From positions 1,922,001 through 1,986,000 of the forward strand of contig OZ241874.1 of NCBI GenBank assembly GCA_965203305.1: a DNA stretch of 64,000 bases, given 5' to 3'. The DNA is from Bin80 sp965203305. GTDB taxonomy: Bacteria; Bacteroidota; Rhodothermia; Rhodothermales; Bin80. Below are positions 18,586-26,594 of this stretch, piece after piece (position 1 is the first letter of the stretch; each line of letters opens with the position of its first letter). The notes beneath the pieces are model-generated. The model was not told where the DNA came from. It was given only the letters and a program-made list of their open reading frames with translations, and ran no database searches. Made by a program: the position numbers and the translations under genes.

Positions 18586-21285
18586 TTATTCTGGCATGTC
18601 ATTATCCTCTGCCAGTGAGTTGTCGTACTGATTGTACCCCAAGCCGTGCACATGAGGCTCCTTATTGAGGAGATTTCGCAGGTGGTGAAGTTCATCTGCA
18701 TCCCACCCCATTGCCTTGGCGACAGCCTCATCCCACAGTCTCCGCACTTTACACTCTCCGTCCCGGTACTGAGGTACTATCTCATTCTTAGTCAGCTCCC
18801 AGCAATCTGCCAGGATTCCGATGATACGGTCATCCTTAATGTCAGGAATGCGTAGTTTTTCAGATTCACCTGAACTATAGGTCGGAAAGGCAAGCATTTT
18901 CCCAGGATTCCTCATAAGCTGTAATCTCCCTGCGGTTGAATTGATAAATACTGCCAGTGCTAATGCTTGCTTTGCCGACAATCCAGTGACAGGGGTCCAG
19001 CTGTTACCGATATACTTTTGTTTATCTGCAACTGCAGCCAGACGTGCAGAGCTGGTCCCCTGACCCGCGGTAACCAGAAGATACCCCGCCTTCTCCAGAA
19101 TTCTGTCCGTTATCGGGTGGACATCCTCGCTCCACAAGTCTGTGCCCTGCCCTAACTTCTTAGATATCCAGCACTCATCAGGCTGGCTCCGTATTGTTTT
19201 TTGGGCATCTGCTCCCTTAGACTTCAGTATGGGAAAACTCCCCGGAATGCCGGCAACTGCGCGCTCGTAAGAGCCGCGCAGTTGCCGGCCTGTCGCATGA
19301 ACCGACAGGCCAGCGTCCTTGATACTGCTCATATCTGGGTGGTTTGCGTATTTATAAGATGCCTCTGCTAATTCAGATGATCGCCAGACTGCCGGGGTCC
19401 AGTCTCCCCTTGCCATACGCTCAGAAGGCCAGTAAGACACTTCCCCCCAACCGTTTGATATGGAGCCTTGGGCACAGTCCAGTAAACATCTGTGAAACTC
19501 CTCTATCCCATTCTCGTCCGTGGGAAACTTGTCCAGACAGATAAACCTGGTAGACGGCTTCGGGCCTTCTCCTTGGTAACGTTGCATCACAATAATGCTT
19601 TCGTTAAGTCCAGTATTCTGACTCAGATTGACATTCCTTGGTTGATGACAGGTAAGAACTGTATGGATATGAAATCTCCCCGCAAGTAACTTGCGTTTGT
19701 TTAGAGCGGAGCTGGCTGACAAGGCAACAGTGGGGTTGATCATCGTGACTATCCCGCCAGAAGACTTTTGTATGTGATCAGCAAGAGCTACAAAAAGCGG
19801 CTCAATGGAATTCTTGTCCGCAAATCCCTTCAAATCTGGATCCGCATTTACCAAAATCGCTTCCAAAGCGTCCGTGCGTTCTCGCAGATTCCTCTGTATG
19901 TTTTTTTCAAACTTCTCCCCCATGTTTTCGCGATTTGTAAATGGGGGATTCATGATAATGATGCGGGCATTCCGTAGCTCGTCCACGACCCTTTCTATGG
20001 CTGCATCATTTGACTTCCAGATATTCTGTACTCTCAACTCCTCATCCCCCATCCCCAGGTCTTGTCTGTTGACTATATCATTCTGGAGCAGCAATTCAAG
20101 TGTTCCCGCAGCAACCTGATCTTGATGTGGGTATTTCTGTGGTCCATATGGCATCCAGTGCAATCCCATTTTCCTGTATTTGATATTTCGTGTACTGGCG
20201 GTTAATTGCGAGGCGGCCAGTTGCAGAGAGACCGGATTAATATCCATTCCCTTGATGGTATCCTCTACTGCGAGCTTGTGCAGATCAGATATCTTGGCAT
20301 CATCTGCCCCCTTTTCCCGCGCTCTCCTCTTCATGTCAGTGAGCATAGCTGCCAACAGGGTACCGCTCCCGCAGGCCAAGTCAACGGTCCTGTGTTCTCT
20401 CCATACCTGGTCATCATCCCAGTCCACATCACCGCAGGCATCCAGTGTTAGTCTGGCAGCAATGGACGCTGCTAACGGGCGGGTAAAGAATGCGCCATCG
20501 CTGGCCTGATTGCCCATAAATTCATTAAAGACAGGTCCCGCATGGTCAGCTCCCATGTCCGCATAGACAATGGCAATTTCTTCGGCGGATTTGGCAATAT
20601 GGCGCAAAGCTCTCTCTAGTCCGACTGTCTTGCCTGTATTTTTGGCAGCGTATATCGCCTCCAGTGCTGGTTTTAGCACAGGAATGAAGTCATGCTTATC
20701 TCTGATACATTTCCATTGTGTGGACAGTTGATCCACTATATCGGTTGCATTCTTGATCTCCGAGAGATTGCTGACAGGCAGCCAGTTGCCCACGGCGATT
20801 CGCTGGTGTAGCATCGCAGCATTCATCATAAGCAAAGCTGCGACATTACAACTGTCATTCCTTTTGCCTTCAGCCAGGTTATCCATTTCAAAATGCCTGT
20901 TCAGTGCGGACTGCAGCTCATCGTCTCTCAGATGTCTCCCAGCTTCCAGTACGCATTCTCGCAGAATATTCAGATCGCGATCCACCTTGTTCCCCTTCAG
21001 TCCTGACCTGGTCAACAAGTTTACACTGATGGCCCGGATGCTCTGGGACATGACATCCCTGAACAGTTCTGGAACATCTTCCCGCTTCCTCGTCTTCTTC
21101 TTTTTTCGCTTGCGGGTATGCTCCAGGCGAACCCCTTCGCCCTTATTCACCATCCGGGCGGCCTTCTCCCGGGTTTTTCTGATGTCAATCTCCACAAGTG
21201 TCTCCCCCGATTTGCGACTCCTCCGAACAGGGGCATCACGCCGGGTTTCTACACTGCCATCAGCTTTTTCATGCGTGGTTTGCAA
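18586..21285 (-). CDS. Type ISP-like methyltransferase and target-recognition half (N6-adenine)
   Basis: An 899-residue protein if the TTG at 21285 is used; the first ATG is at 21153. Residues ~245-320 begin the N6-adenine methyltransferase fold, with motif I DLACGSGTL at 302-310 and motif IV NPPF at 446-449. The last ~350 residues, with several aromatic-rich segments, would be the DNA target-recognition domain. It lacks an HsdS partner. The 5' end overlaps the nuclease-helicase gene by 37 bases, and its frame stays open upstream right to the G tract at 21339-21350. The pair therefore looks like a Type ISP (LlaGI-like) restriction enzyme cut in two at the coupler between helicase and methyltransferase. 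If separately translated, it would be a stand-alone methyltransferase with its own specificity. Confidence 0.8.
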   Translation of the reverse strand: MQTTHEKADGSVETRRDAPVRRSRKSGETLVEIDIRKTREKAARMVNKGEGVRLEHTRKRKKKKTRKREDVPELFRDVMSQSIRAISVNLLTRSGLKGNKVDRDLNILRECVLEAGRHLRDDELQSALNRHFEMDNLAEGKRNDSCNVAALLMMNAAMLHQRIAVGNWLPVSNLSEIKNATDIVDQLSTQWKCIRDKHDFIPVLKPALEAIYAAKNTGKTVGLERALRHIAKSAEEIAIVYADMGADHAGPVFNEFMGNQASDGAFFTRPLAASIAARLTLDACGDVDWDDDQVWREHRTVDLACGSGTLLAAMLTDMKRRAREKGADDAKISDLHKLAVEDTIKGMDINPVSLQLAASQLTASTRNIKYRKMGLHWMPYGPQKYPHQDQVAAGTLELLLQNDIVNRQDLGMGDEELRVQNIWKSNDAAIERVVDELRNARIIIMNPPFTNRENMGEKFEKNIQRNLRERTDALEAILVNADPDLKGFADKNSIEPLFVALADHIQKSSGGIVTMINPTVALSASSALNKRKLLAGRFHIHTVLTCHQPRNVNLSQNTGLNESIIVMQRYQGEGPKPSTRFICLDKFPTDENGIEEFHRCLLDCAQGSISNGWGEVSYWPSERMARGDWTPAVWRSSELAEASYKYANHPDMSSIKDAGLSVHATGRQLRGSYERAVAGIPGSFPILKSKGADAQKTIRSQPDECWISKKLGQGTDLWSEDVHPITDRILEKAGYLLVTAGQGTSSARLAAVADKQKYIGNSWTPVTGLSAKQALALAVFINSTAGRLQLMRNPGKMLAFPTYSSGESEKLRIPDIKDDRIIGILADCWELTKNEIVPQYRDGECKVRRLWDEAVAKAMGWDADELHHLRNLLNKEPHVHGLGYNQYDNSLAEDNDMPE
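19249..19289. repeat. perfect 15-bp inverted repeat inside the methyltransferase gene
   Basis: GCCGGCAACTGCGCG (19249-19263) is followed after 11 bases by its exact complement ending at 19289. A second small hairpin (CCTGTCG ... CGACAGG) follows directly. Both sit inside the target-recognition half of the gene. Such a strong stem could act as a recombination site, a folding element in the mRNA, or be chance in a coding sequence. Confidence 0.7.
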
Positions 21286-23642
21286 GGTGTGGATATGGGA
21301 AAGGGTAACGGTGTCCGGTGACAGATTTTCCGATTTTGCCCCCCCCCCCCATTTTTTTCTTCTGACCTCCCGGCCAGCTCACTTAGAGGGCGTAATCCCA
21401 AATCCTTGGGGCTAGATTTATTCTCTACTACCTGCTCCCCCGCTCTCTGAGCCTCTCCCGGAGGCCCCACATGGTAGTAGTGGCGAATACGCTTTGTATC
21501 TTGACTGGCTACGCTGACTGCCGTAGCTACAGTTTCCCTCGGTTTCGGGATGCGCAACATGATCAACTCTGCCAGTTGGTCCTCAATTCGCTCGTCATGG
21601 GCACGCAGTGCCATCAGTATTTGCCCCAATTCTTGCCATCCGTCTTCCTTTTCACTGGTCTGCAACCATTCTTCTGGGTCTGCATATGGTGGAATCACGA
21701 TAGGACAGATGATGTACCCCACCTCCTTTCCGGGAGAAGTTCGCATGGCACGACCTACTGCCTGAATTACATCAATCGGGCTTTTACGTGGCTCCAAGAA
21801 AGCCACTGCACTCAACGATGGAGTATCAGTTCCTTCTCCAAAGATACCAACATTGAGGATGCCATAAGGCTCCTCCGCGGTAGCTCCAGCCAGTTTTACC
21901 TTGGCCTGCTCGCGCCTCAGAACATTGGATGTGGCATCCAGATGTTCCAGTTTGTAGTCGGAAGCCTGGCGGCCAGGAAGATTCTCATCCAGATATTTTT
22001 GAATCCATTCCTTAACAGTTCCAGATTGAAGATCTTCCTTCATATTTCTGGACTTATCCACCGTATTCATAAAAGCGATGCAGGAGTGAATATCCACTTG
22101 CACCTCTTCATCATCATCCTGCCGGATTGCATTTCCCATGGCAAGAGCAAAAGCCAATCCGCGGATATAATGATCGGAGGTCAGCGGATTGCGTCCTTTG
22201 CTTCTTGTATTTCTGGCAAGTTCATTTGCCGCTTTATAGGCTTCAGAATCATTGATGCCAATCGCAATAATACGATAGTCTGACAGCCACCCATTATTCA
22301 CGGCATCTACATAGCTTCGTCGGTAAATTTCTACCCCAAACACACTTTCATCATCCATGGAGCGGACAATCCATTCTGCATTCTTGCGCCGGATTTTGCT
22401 TTGCCCAAACACCTTGGGCGTAGCGGTCTGATACACGCGGTATGTGGAGGGAAACAGATCGTTATCGTGACAGATGGTGAAATTTCTCAGTTTCTCATTT
22501 ATGTCAGGCTTCCTGTTTTTGCGTAGTCCCGCCGTCCGGTGGGCCTCGTCGCATATCATAACACGGGCAACAGTTCCCGTATTGCGCAATGCTTCCGCAA
22601 CGCGATGTCCACTCTGATAGGTGCCTATGATGATTCCGATCCCGTCACGATAACGCTTTGCCTCTCTTACCCATGCACTAATTTCTTCAACATTGGTGGT
22701 GACTGCACCTTTGATGACCGACGCACTCATATTACTGCTGTCAATGGTAGGATCCTTCACTGTGTCTCGGCTTCCTTCTTTCTTCGGATCGTATCCAGCT
22801 GTTTCATCGGAGCAGACAGCCAATATTTTAATACTGCCTACTGCATTTTGCAAATACTCTCGCCTGATCTGGGCAACTAAAGCAATAGATGGGCACAGTA
22901 CGATGGATACATCTCCGAAATGAGACAGATTTTCGATGATACGTAGCGAAACACGAGTTTTGCCTGTGCCGCATGGCAGAATGATTTTGCCCCGTGCCTG
23001 CCCTTTTGGCAATCCTCCACTGTCACTCTTCTCATGTTTTCGAAGGATGCTGATGGCTGAGGAAACAGCCTCGTCCTGCATTGACTGCCTGGTCTGGATT
23101 GACTTATCCAGTGTGTCTGGAGGGGAATGCGGATCAGCCTGATTTCCCTGCCTCTCACGCTGCAGGTCGGTGTGGAGATTAACTGGTTTGATGGGCCTGT
23201 CCCGGTGACCAGGCAGACTTTCAATGTTCCGACTCAGGTCAACTCCTCCATTGGTAACCAGCCAGCGTTCCACCCAGAAATCATCAGCAGACATTGCGAT
23301 GAACTTGTCCAGTTCGCTTTTACTGATTCTTCCACCATGTCCCTGCTCGTCCAGTTGCCTTGCCTTACATTGAATCGCAATGTGTTTCCCATCACTACGG
23401 CGGATGGCCACAACATCAATACCCGTATCTTGGCCTGTGGTGTTGGAGTACTTGTCAGGCCTGTCATTCCAGTCATGCCATGCATAACACTTGACGATAT
23501 CCCACTCTTTTATGTAGGGGGCAACGATGATGGTAAGTTTTTCTAGCCACTTTCCTCCGGTTTTTTCACGACTGGCCTTTTCCAGTGTCAAGGTGGCCTC
23601 CTCAATAAGAGTGTGTGTATCCTGCGATTCTTGTGATTTCAT
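21249..23642 (-). CDS. Type ISP-like nuclease-helicase half
   Basis: A 797-residue protein that would translocate on DNA and cut it. Residues ~1-130 are an Mrr/PD-(D/E)xK-type nuclease (GIDVVAI with Asp76; IAIQCKA with Q91-C-K93). The helicase core follows: Walker A PCGTGKT (223-229), DEAH (365-368), motif III TATP (406-409) and motif VI QAVGRAMR (627-634). The final ~30 residues after a four-glycine run (765-768) have no family likeness and result from reading past a 12-G tract. One more G (or two fewer) would instead join it to the methyltransferase as one chain of ~1,685 residues, close to known Type ISP enzymes (~1,570). ATG 23642 is preferred to a TTG at 23657. The upstream gap presumably holds the promoter. 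Confidence 0.85.
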   Translation of the reverse strand: MKSQESQDTHTLIEEATLTLEKASREKTGGKWLEKLTIIVAPYIKEWDIVKCYAWHDWNDRPDKYSNTTGQDTGIDVVAIRRSDGKHIAIQCKARQLDEQGHGGRISKSELDKFIAMSADDFWVERWLVTNGGVDLSRNIESLPGHRDRPIKPVNLHTDLQRERQGNQADPHSPPDTLDKSIQTRQSMQDEAVSSAISILRKHEKSDSGGLPKGQARGKIILPCGTGKTRVSLRIIENLSHFGDVSIVLCPSIALVAQIRREYLQNAVGSIKILAVCSDETAGYDPKKEGSRDTVKDPTIDSSNMSASVIKGAVTTNVEEISAWVREAKRYRDGIGIIIGTYQSGHRVAEALRNTGTVARVMICDEAHRTAGLRKNRKPDINEKLRNFTICHDNDLFPSTYRVYQTATPKVFGQSKIRRKNAEWIVRSMDDESVFGVEIYRRSYVDAVNNGWLSDYRIIAIGINDSEAYKAANELARNTRSKGRNPLTSDHYIRGLAFALAMGNAIRQDDDEEVQVDIHSCIAFMNTVDKSRNMKEDLQSGTVKEWIQKYLDENLPGRQASDYKLEHLDATSNVLRREQAKVKLAGATAEEPYGILNVGIFGEGTDTPSLSAVAFLEPRKSPIDVIQAVGRAMRTSPGKEVGYIICPIVIPPYADPEEWLQTSEKEDGWQELGQILMALRAHDERIEDQLAELIMLRIPKPRETVATAVSVASQDTKRIRHYYHVGPPGEAQRAGEQVVENKSSPKDLGLRPLSELAGRSEEKNGGGGQNRKICHRTPLPFPISTPCKPRMKKLMAV
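21339..21350. repeat. 12-base C tract (G tract on the coding strand) at the nuclease-helicase/methyltransferase junction
   Basis: Twelve consecutive C on the plus strand, read as G12 by the two overlapping minus-strand genes, with an A7-T run just before it on that strand. Tracts of this length change by slipped-strand mispairing. G12 leaves the two genes out of frame; G13 or G10 would fuse them; G11 would stop shortly after the tract. A minus-one ribosomal slip here would also give the fusion. Confidence 0.85.
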
Positions 23643-23783
23643 TTTTTGACTGTGCAATTAAAGGGACCTGTGCAGCAGAATCCGCATGGTCCAAAACTTC
23701 TGTGGGATAAAGGACTGGCCCTTCTAGCTCTCCGAAAAGGTGGAACAAGAGTGTATGTCAAAGTACTTAGACTCTCCTCTGTG

Positions 23784-23989
23784 GGCATGGTGCTAGTTTT
23801 GGTTGTTTTTCGCCAGATATTCTTGCTCTGTCTCGGTCGTATTCTGTGAAGAGGATACATGTTCCCAGAGGGTGCACAGATGATGGCATGGTTCGATTTG
23901 TTGTTGGGCAGACAGAATGGGATCCCTCCCGAACTATCCGCAGTTTTAGTTTTAGTCAAACGAAGAACAACCAAAAACTGCACCATGCC
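23784..23989. repeat. 206-bp segment bounded by imperfect ~29-bp inverted repeats
   Basis: GGCATGGTGCTAGTTTTGGT at 23784 onward is matched by its near-complement ending ACTGCACCATGCC at 23989, with about 3 mismatches in 29. The inside has no recognisable gene. This has the form of a small non-autonomous element and lies in the 669-bp gap (23643-24311) upstream of both the Type ISP genes and the Type II methyltransferase. Confidence 0.55.
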
Positions 23990-24069
23990 GAAGTGGTTTC
24001 TGCTTCCTGAACATGTTTTGGTATGACTGCAATTATTGCGGATAGAGGTTCAGATTGATTATCTTACCA

Positions 24070-24163
24070 GACTCTTGCAAAAATTCCGTATGACGAAGAA
24101 GTATCGCTCTGAGAGTGCTTAAAAGCACATTGGGTAAGATATGCAAATGTTTTTGCAAGAGCC
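24070..24163. repeat. ~95-bp dispersed repeat, copy a
   Basis: Starts GACTCTTGCAAAAATTC and ends with the inverse GTTTTTGCAAGAGCC. The inside shares GAAGTAT..CTCTGAGAGTGCTTAAAAG with copies at 47702, 50755 and 52102. It sits 150 bases upstream of the Type II methyltransferase start. No coding potential is seen. Confidence 0.6.
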
Positions 24164-24311
24164 TCTTACTTTTCAAGATGACGAAGCGGTTGACTGAACA
24201 TATTTGCTTGTATCGTATATTGTTCGCTACAGACTTCTCGAAAGTAAGCAAGTAACAAAGATCCGATATGGGAGACCACAAACCCTCCTTATCGATACAT
24301 TCCCCTTGAAC

Positions 24312-25115
24312 ATGAATACTCAAAAACTTGTATTAAACGGAAATCATAATTCACTAAAGATTATCAACGATGATGTATTGAGTACGCAGTTGGTCAACCC
24401 TGACTCCATAGATCTGATTATCACCTCGCCACCGTACAACGTAGATATCAAGTATAACTCGAGTTCGGATAGTAATAGTTATACTGAGTACTTGTTCTGG
24501 ACGGAAAAATGGCTTAAACGGTGTTTTAAGTGGCTTAAACCAAGCGGCAGAATATGTTTGAACATCCCTCTTGACAAGAACAAGGGTGGGCAACAATCAG
24601 TTGGGGCAGATATAACCACTATAGCAAAAAAAATCGGTTACGGTTATCACTCCACGATTATCTGGAACGAAGGTAACATATCAAGAAGAACTGCTTGGGG
24701 ATCGTGGATGTCTGCATCCGCCCCATATGTTATTGCACCTGTTGAAATTGTCGTTGTGATGTACAAAGATCAATGGAAAAAAATAATACCTGGTGCAAGT
24801 GACATATCAAGAGATGAGTTTATCAAGTGGACAAACGGCTTGTGGACTTTCAACGGTCAAACGAAGAAGGGTGCGGGAGGACATCCAGCAGCTTTCCCCG
24901 TTGAACTGCCCAGGCGTTGTATCAAGTTGTTCAGCTATGTTGGCGATACAGTTCTTGATCCATTTCTTGGGTCTGGTTCAACCTTGATTGCAACAAAAAA
25001 ACTGGGGCGCTACGGTATCGGCATTGAGATTGACGAGGGGTATTGTGAAGTGGCTGTCAAGAGAACCAGTTTTGATCAACATTTAATGCTTGAATGTGAT
25101 CCTATCGGAACCTAA
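24312..25115 (+). CDS. Type II DNA methyltransferase, beta class (N6-A or N4-C)
   Basis: A 267-residue amino-methyltransferase. Motif IV TSPPYNVDIKY (SPPY at 39-42) comes first and the S-adenosylmethionine motif DPFLGSGST (216-224) last, the beta-class order. GIGIEIDEGYCEVAVKR follows as motif II. The ATG at 24312 is chosen because MNTQKLVLNGNHNSLK leads directly into the family; upstream in-frame sequence does not. The SPPY rather than NPPY form leaves open N4-cytosine or N6-adenine. The next plus-strand gene encodes a PD-(D/E)xK protein, so this is the modification half of a Type II system that protects the host's sites. The gene is more AT-rich than the neighbouring housekeeping genes, a sign of transfer. 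Confidence 0.88.
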   Translation: MNTQKLVLNGNHNSLKIINDDVLSTQLVNPDSIDLIITSPPYNVDIKYNSSSDSNSYTEYLFWTEKWLKRCFKWLKPSGRICLNIPLDKNKGGQQSVGADITTIAKKIGYGYHSTIIWNEGNISRRTAWGSWMSASAPYVIAPVEIVVVMYKDQWKKIIPGASDISRDEFIKWTNGLWTFNGQTKKGAGGHPAAFPVELPRRCIKLFSYVGDTVLDPFLGSGSTLIATKKLGRYGIGIEIDEGYCEVAVKRTSFDQHLMLECDPIGT

Positions 25116-25145
25116 ATTCTGGAATTTTTGGTTCTATCCCGATGA

Positions 25146-25298
25146 ATCACAGGCCCACTTGCGGGTAGTGGAACCATGGTGATTGCAACAATTGATCATG
25201 GATTACCATACTTGCCAAATGACCTTTCAACTGAACATCAAACAATGCTTTACAAGAAGACATTAAAATATGAATCCCCGAAGGTGTTCGCCATCTAG
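25146..25298 (+). pseudogene. fragment resembling the C-terminus of another DNA methyltransferase
   Basis: Between the Type II methyltransferase and nuclease genes a short open frame reads GPLAGSGTMVIATIDHG then YLPNDLSTEHQTMLYKKTL and stops at 25296-25298. GSGT followed by a hydrophobic strand and an acidic ND resembles motifs I and II of an amino-methyltransferase, yet the complete upstream gene already has its own motif I. It is most simply the tail of a second methyltransferase left after deletion or recombination. Confidence 0.4.
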
Positions 25299-25315
25299 CA
25301 AGTTTCTGCAAAAGA

Positions 25316-25924
25316 ATGCGAAGCAAAATACAAGGGATATCTGAACGAAACAAGTCATTCCAGATTTACAATTGCCTCCTCGAAAACATAGACTTTGATA
25401 CACCTAGCAAGTTTATCCAGGAAGCCTTGATTGATGGGTACGTGAAAAATTATCCTAGCATTCCATCAGTCAATGGAAACGTATTCGAATACTGTGTTAT
25501 TGAGTGCTTGATACAAATGAAAGTTACCCCTTTCTATTATCAAGCATCTATGTCGTTTATTCCGAATGTAAAATTTGACATTGTCTGCTATAACGAAATT
25601 TCTCCGGTAGTTCTCTCTTGTAAAGTTTCATTGCGCGAGAGATGGAAGCAAGCTGATCTGGAGGGACTGGCGATCAAACAGGTTTACAGAAGATCCAATG
25701 TCCACCTGATAACCGCATCTGAACACGAACAATTCAATCTTCAGAAAAAGATTGAAGCTGGAAATGTTAGTGGACTTGACTCTTGTATTTTGGCGCAGAG
25801 TCCTGAATTTGACAGACTCTTATGTGATCTGAGAAAGCCGAGTTTTATTGTTGCAAAAGAGATGAATCCCATTCAAAGAGGTAAACTGCACAACTGCCCA
25901 TTCTCCTTTAATGGATCACTGTGA
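25316..25924 (+). CDS. Type II restriction endonuclease (PD-(D/E)xK type)
   Basis: A 202-residue protein placed 200 bases after the methyltransferase on the same strand. A likely active site is visible: Glu58 in NVFEYCVIECL, Asp88 in VKFDIVCYN, and SCK (101-103) in SPVVLSCKVSLRERWKQADL. The SxKxSLRERWKQ stretch recurs in several Type II nucleases with otherwise little similarity. The role is cutting unmodified DNA at the site protected by the upstream enzyme; the recognition sequence cannot be read. It is AT-rich like its partner. The length is short but within range for the class. It converges on hpt with ~100 bases between. Confidence 0.75.
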   Translation: MRSKIQGISERNKSFQIYNCLLENIDFDTPSKFIQEALIDGYVKNYPSIPSVNGNVFEYCVIECLIQMKVTPFYYQASMSFIPNVKFDIVCYNEISPVVLSCKVSLRERWKQADLEGLAIKQVYRRSNVHLITASEHEQFNLQKKIEAGNVSGLDSCILAQSPEFDRLLCDLRKPSFIVAKEMNPIQRGKLHNCPFSFNGSL

Positions 25925-26021
25925 TGCTTGAAACGGTTGCCTGTACGGAGACATTCACACCAGCCCCTTTCAAGGAAACGCAGTCAGGGCATGGTGCTGG
26001 ACATCCTGCCCTGCCCGCTTC

Positions 26022-26594
26022 CTATTCAACATCTTCGGTCTGACCAGAATTCCGCAAATAGTATAGTGCGGGCAACTCGCGGAGTTCATGGGCGATATCC
26101 AGTCCATAGCCAACGATAAACTCTCCATTGGAAATAAACCCCGCATAATCCACTTCAACAGGACTTCCCGCTACCTTTACCAGAGAGACAGTCGTGACAG
26201 ATTTCGGGGTATGCCTGGCAATCTCCCGGCGCATATATTCGAGGGTTTGCCCAGTATCTACAATGTCCTCCACCAGAATGACATGCTGATCGTGAAGGTC
26301 TATAGTAGGAGGCATGATCTCCCGTACGGATTGACTGCTCGCAGTACGGCTTCCATAGGAACCTAGTCGCCAGAAATCAACCATGCAGGGCAGCTTGATG
26401 GCACGGACCAGATCTGCCGTAAACATGAAAGCCCCGTGCATGATACCAATGACGACAGGGCGATTCCCCTGATGAACACTCGTCAGAATCTCCCCCAGTT
26501 CCTGAACACGGACCGCAATAGCATCTGCATCCTGGAACAGTTTCAGGTTCCTGCCATGAATGAGATCAACCTCGCGCAAAACAGAGTCTGGCAT
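26022..26594 (-). CDS. hpt: hypoxanthine phosphoribosyltransferase
   Basis: Converts hypoxanthine (and usually guanine) plus PRPP to the nucleotide in purine salvage. The PRPP-binding motif VILVEDIVDTGQTLEYM and the early GNRPVVIGIMHGAFMF are diagnostic. FISNGEFIVGYGLDIAHELR near the end supplies the purine-binding loop. I use the ATG at 26594, giving 190 residues and a 29-base overlap with tilS; an ATG at 26627 would add 11 residues and lengthen the overlap to 62. The tilS-hpt order is common in bacteria, where ftsH usually follows. Here ftsH is absent and the Type II restriction gene converges instead. Confidence 0.92.
   Translation of the reverse strand: MPDSVLREVDLIHGRNLKLFQDADAIAVRVQELGEILTSVHQGNRPVVIGIMHGAFMFTADLVRAIKLPCMVDFWRLGSYGSRTASSQSVREIMPPTIDLHDQHVILVEDIVDTGQTLEYMRREIARHTPKSVTTVSLVKVAGSPVEVDYAGFISNGEFIVGYGLDIAHELRELPALYYLRNSGQTEDVE

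Noticed and set aside
18586..23642. BREX- or DISARM-type system (methylase plus helicase)
   Set aside because: No PglZ, BrxL/Lon-like, DUF1998 or PLD genes are near; the domain order fits a Type ISP enzyme.
25928..26119. Small plus-strand gene antisense to the end of hpt
   Set aside because: Composition is that of an antisense shadow with many basic residues; no protein character or ribosome site.
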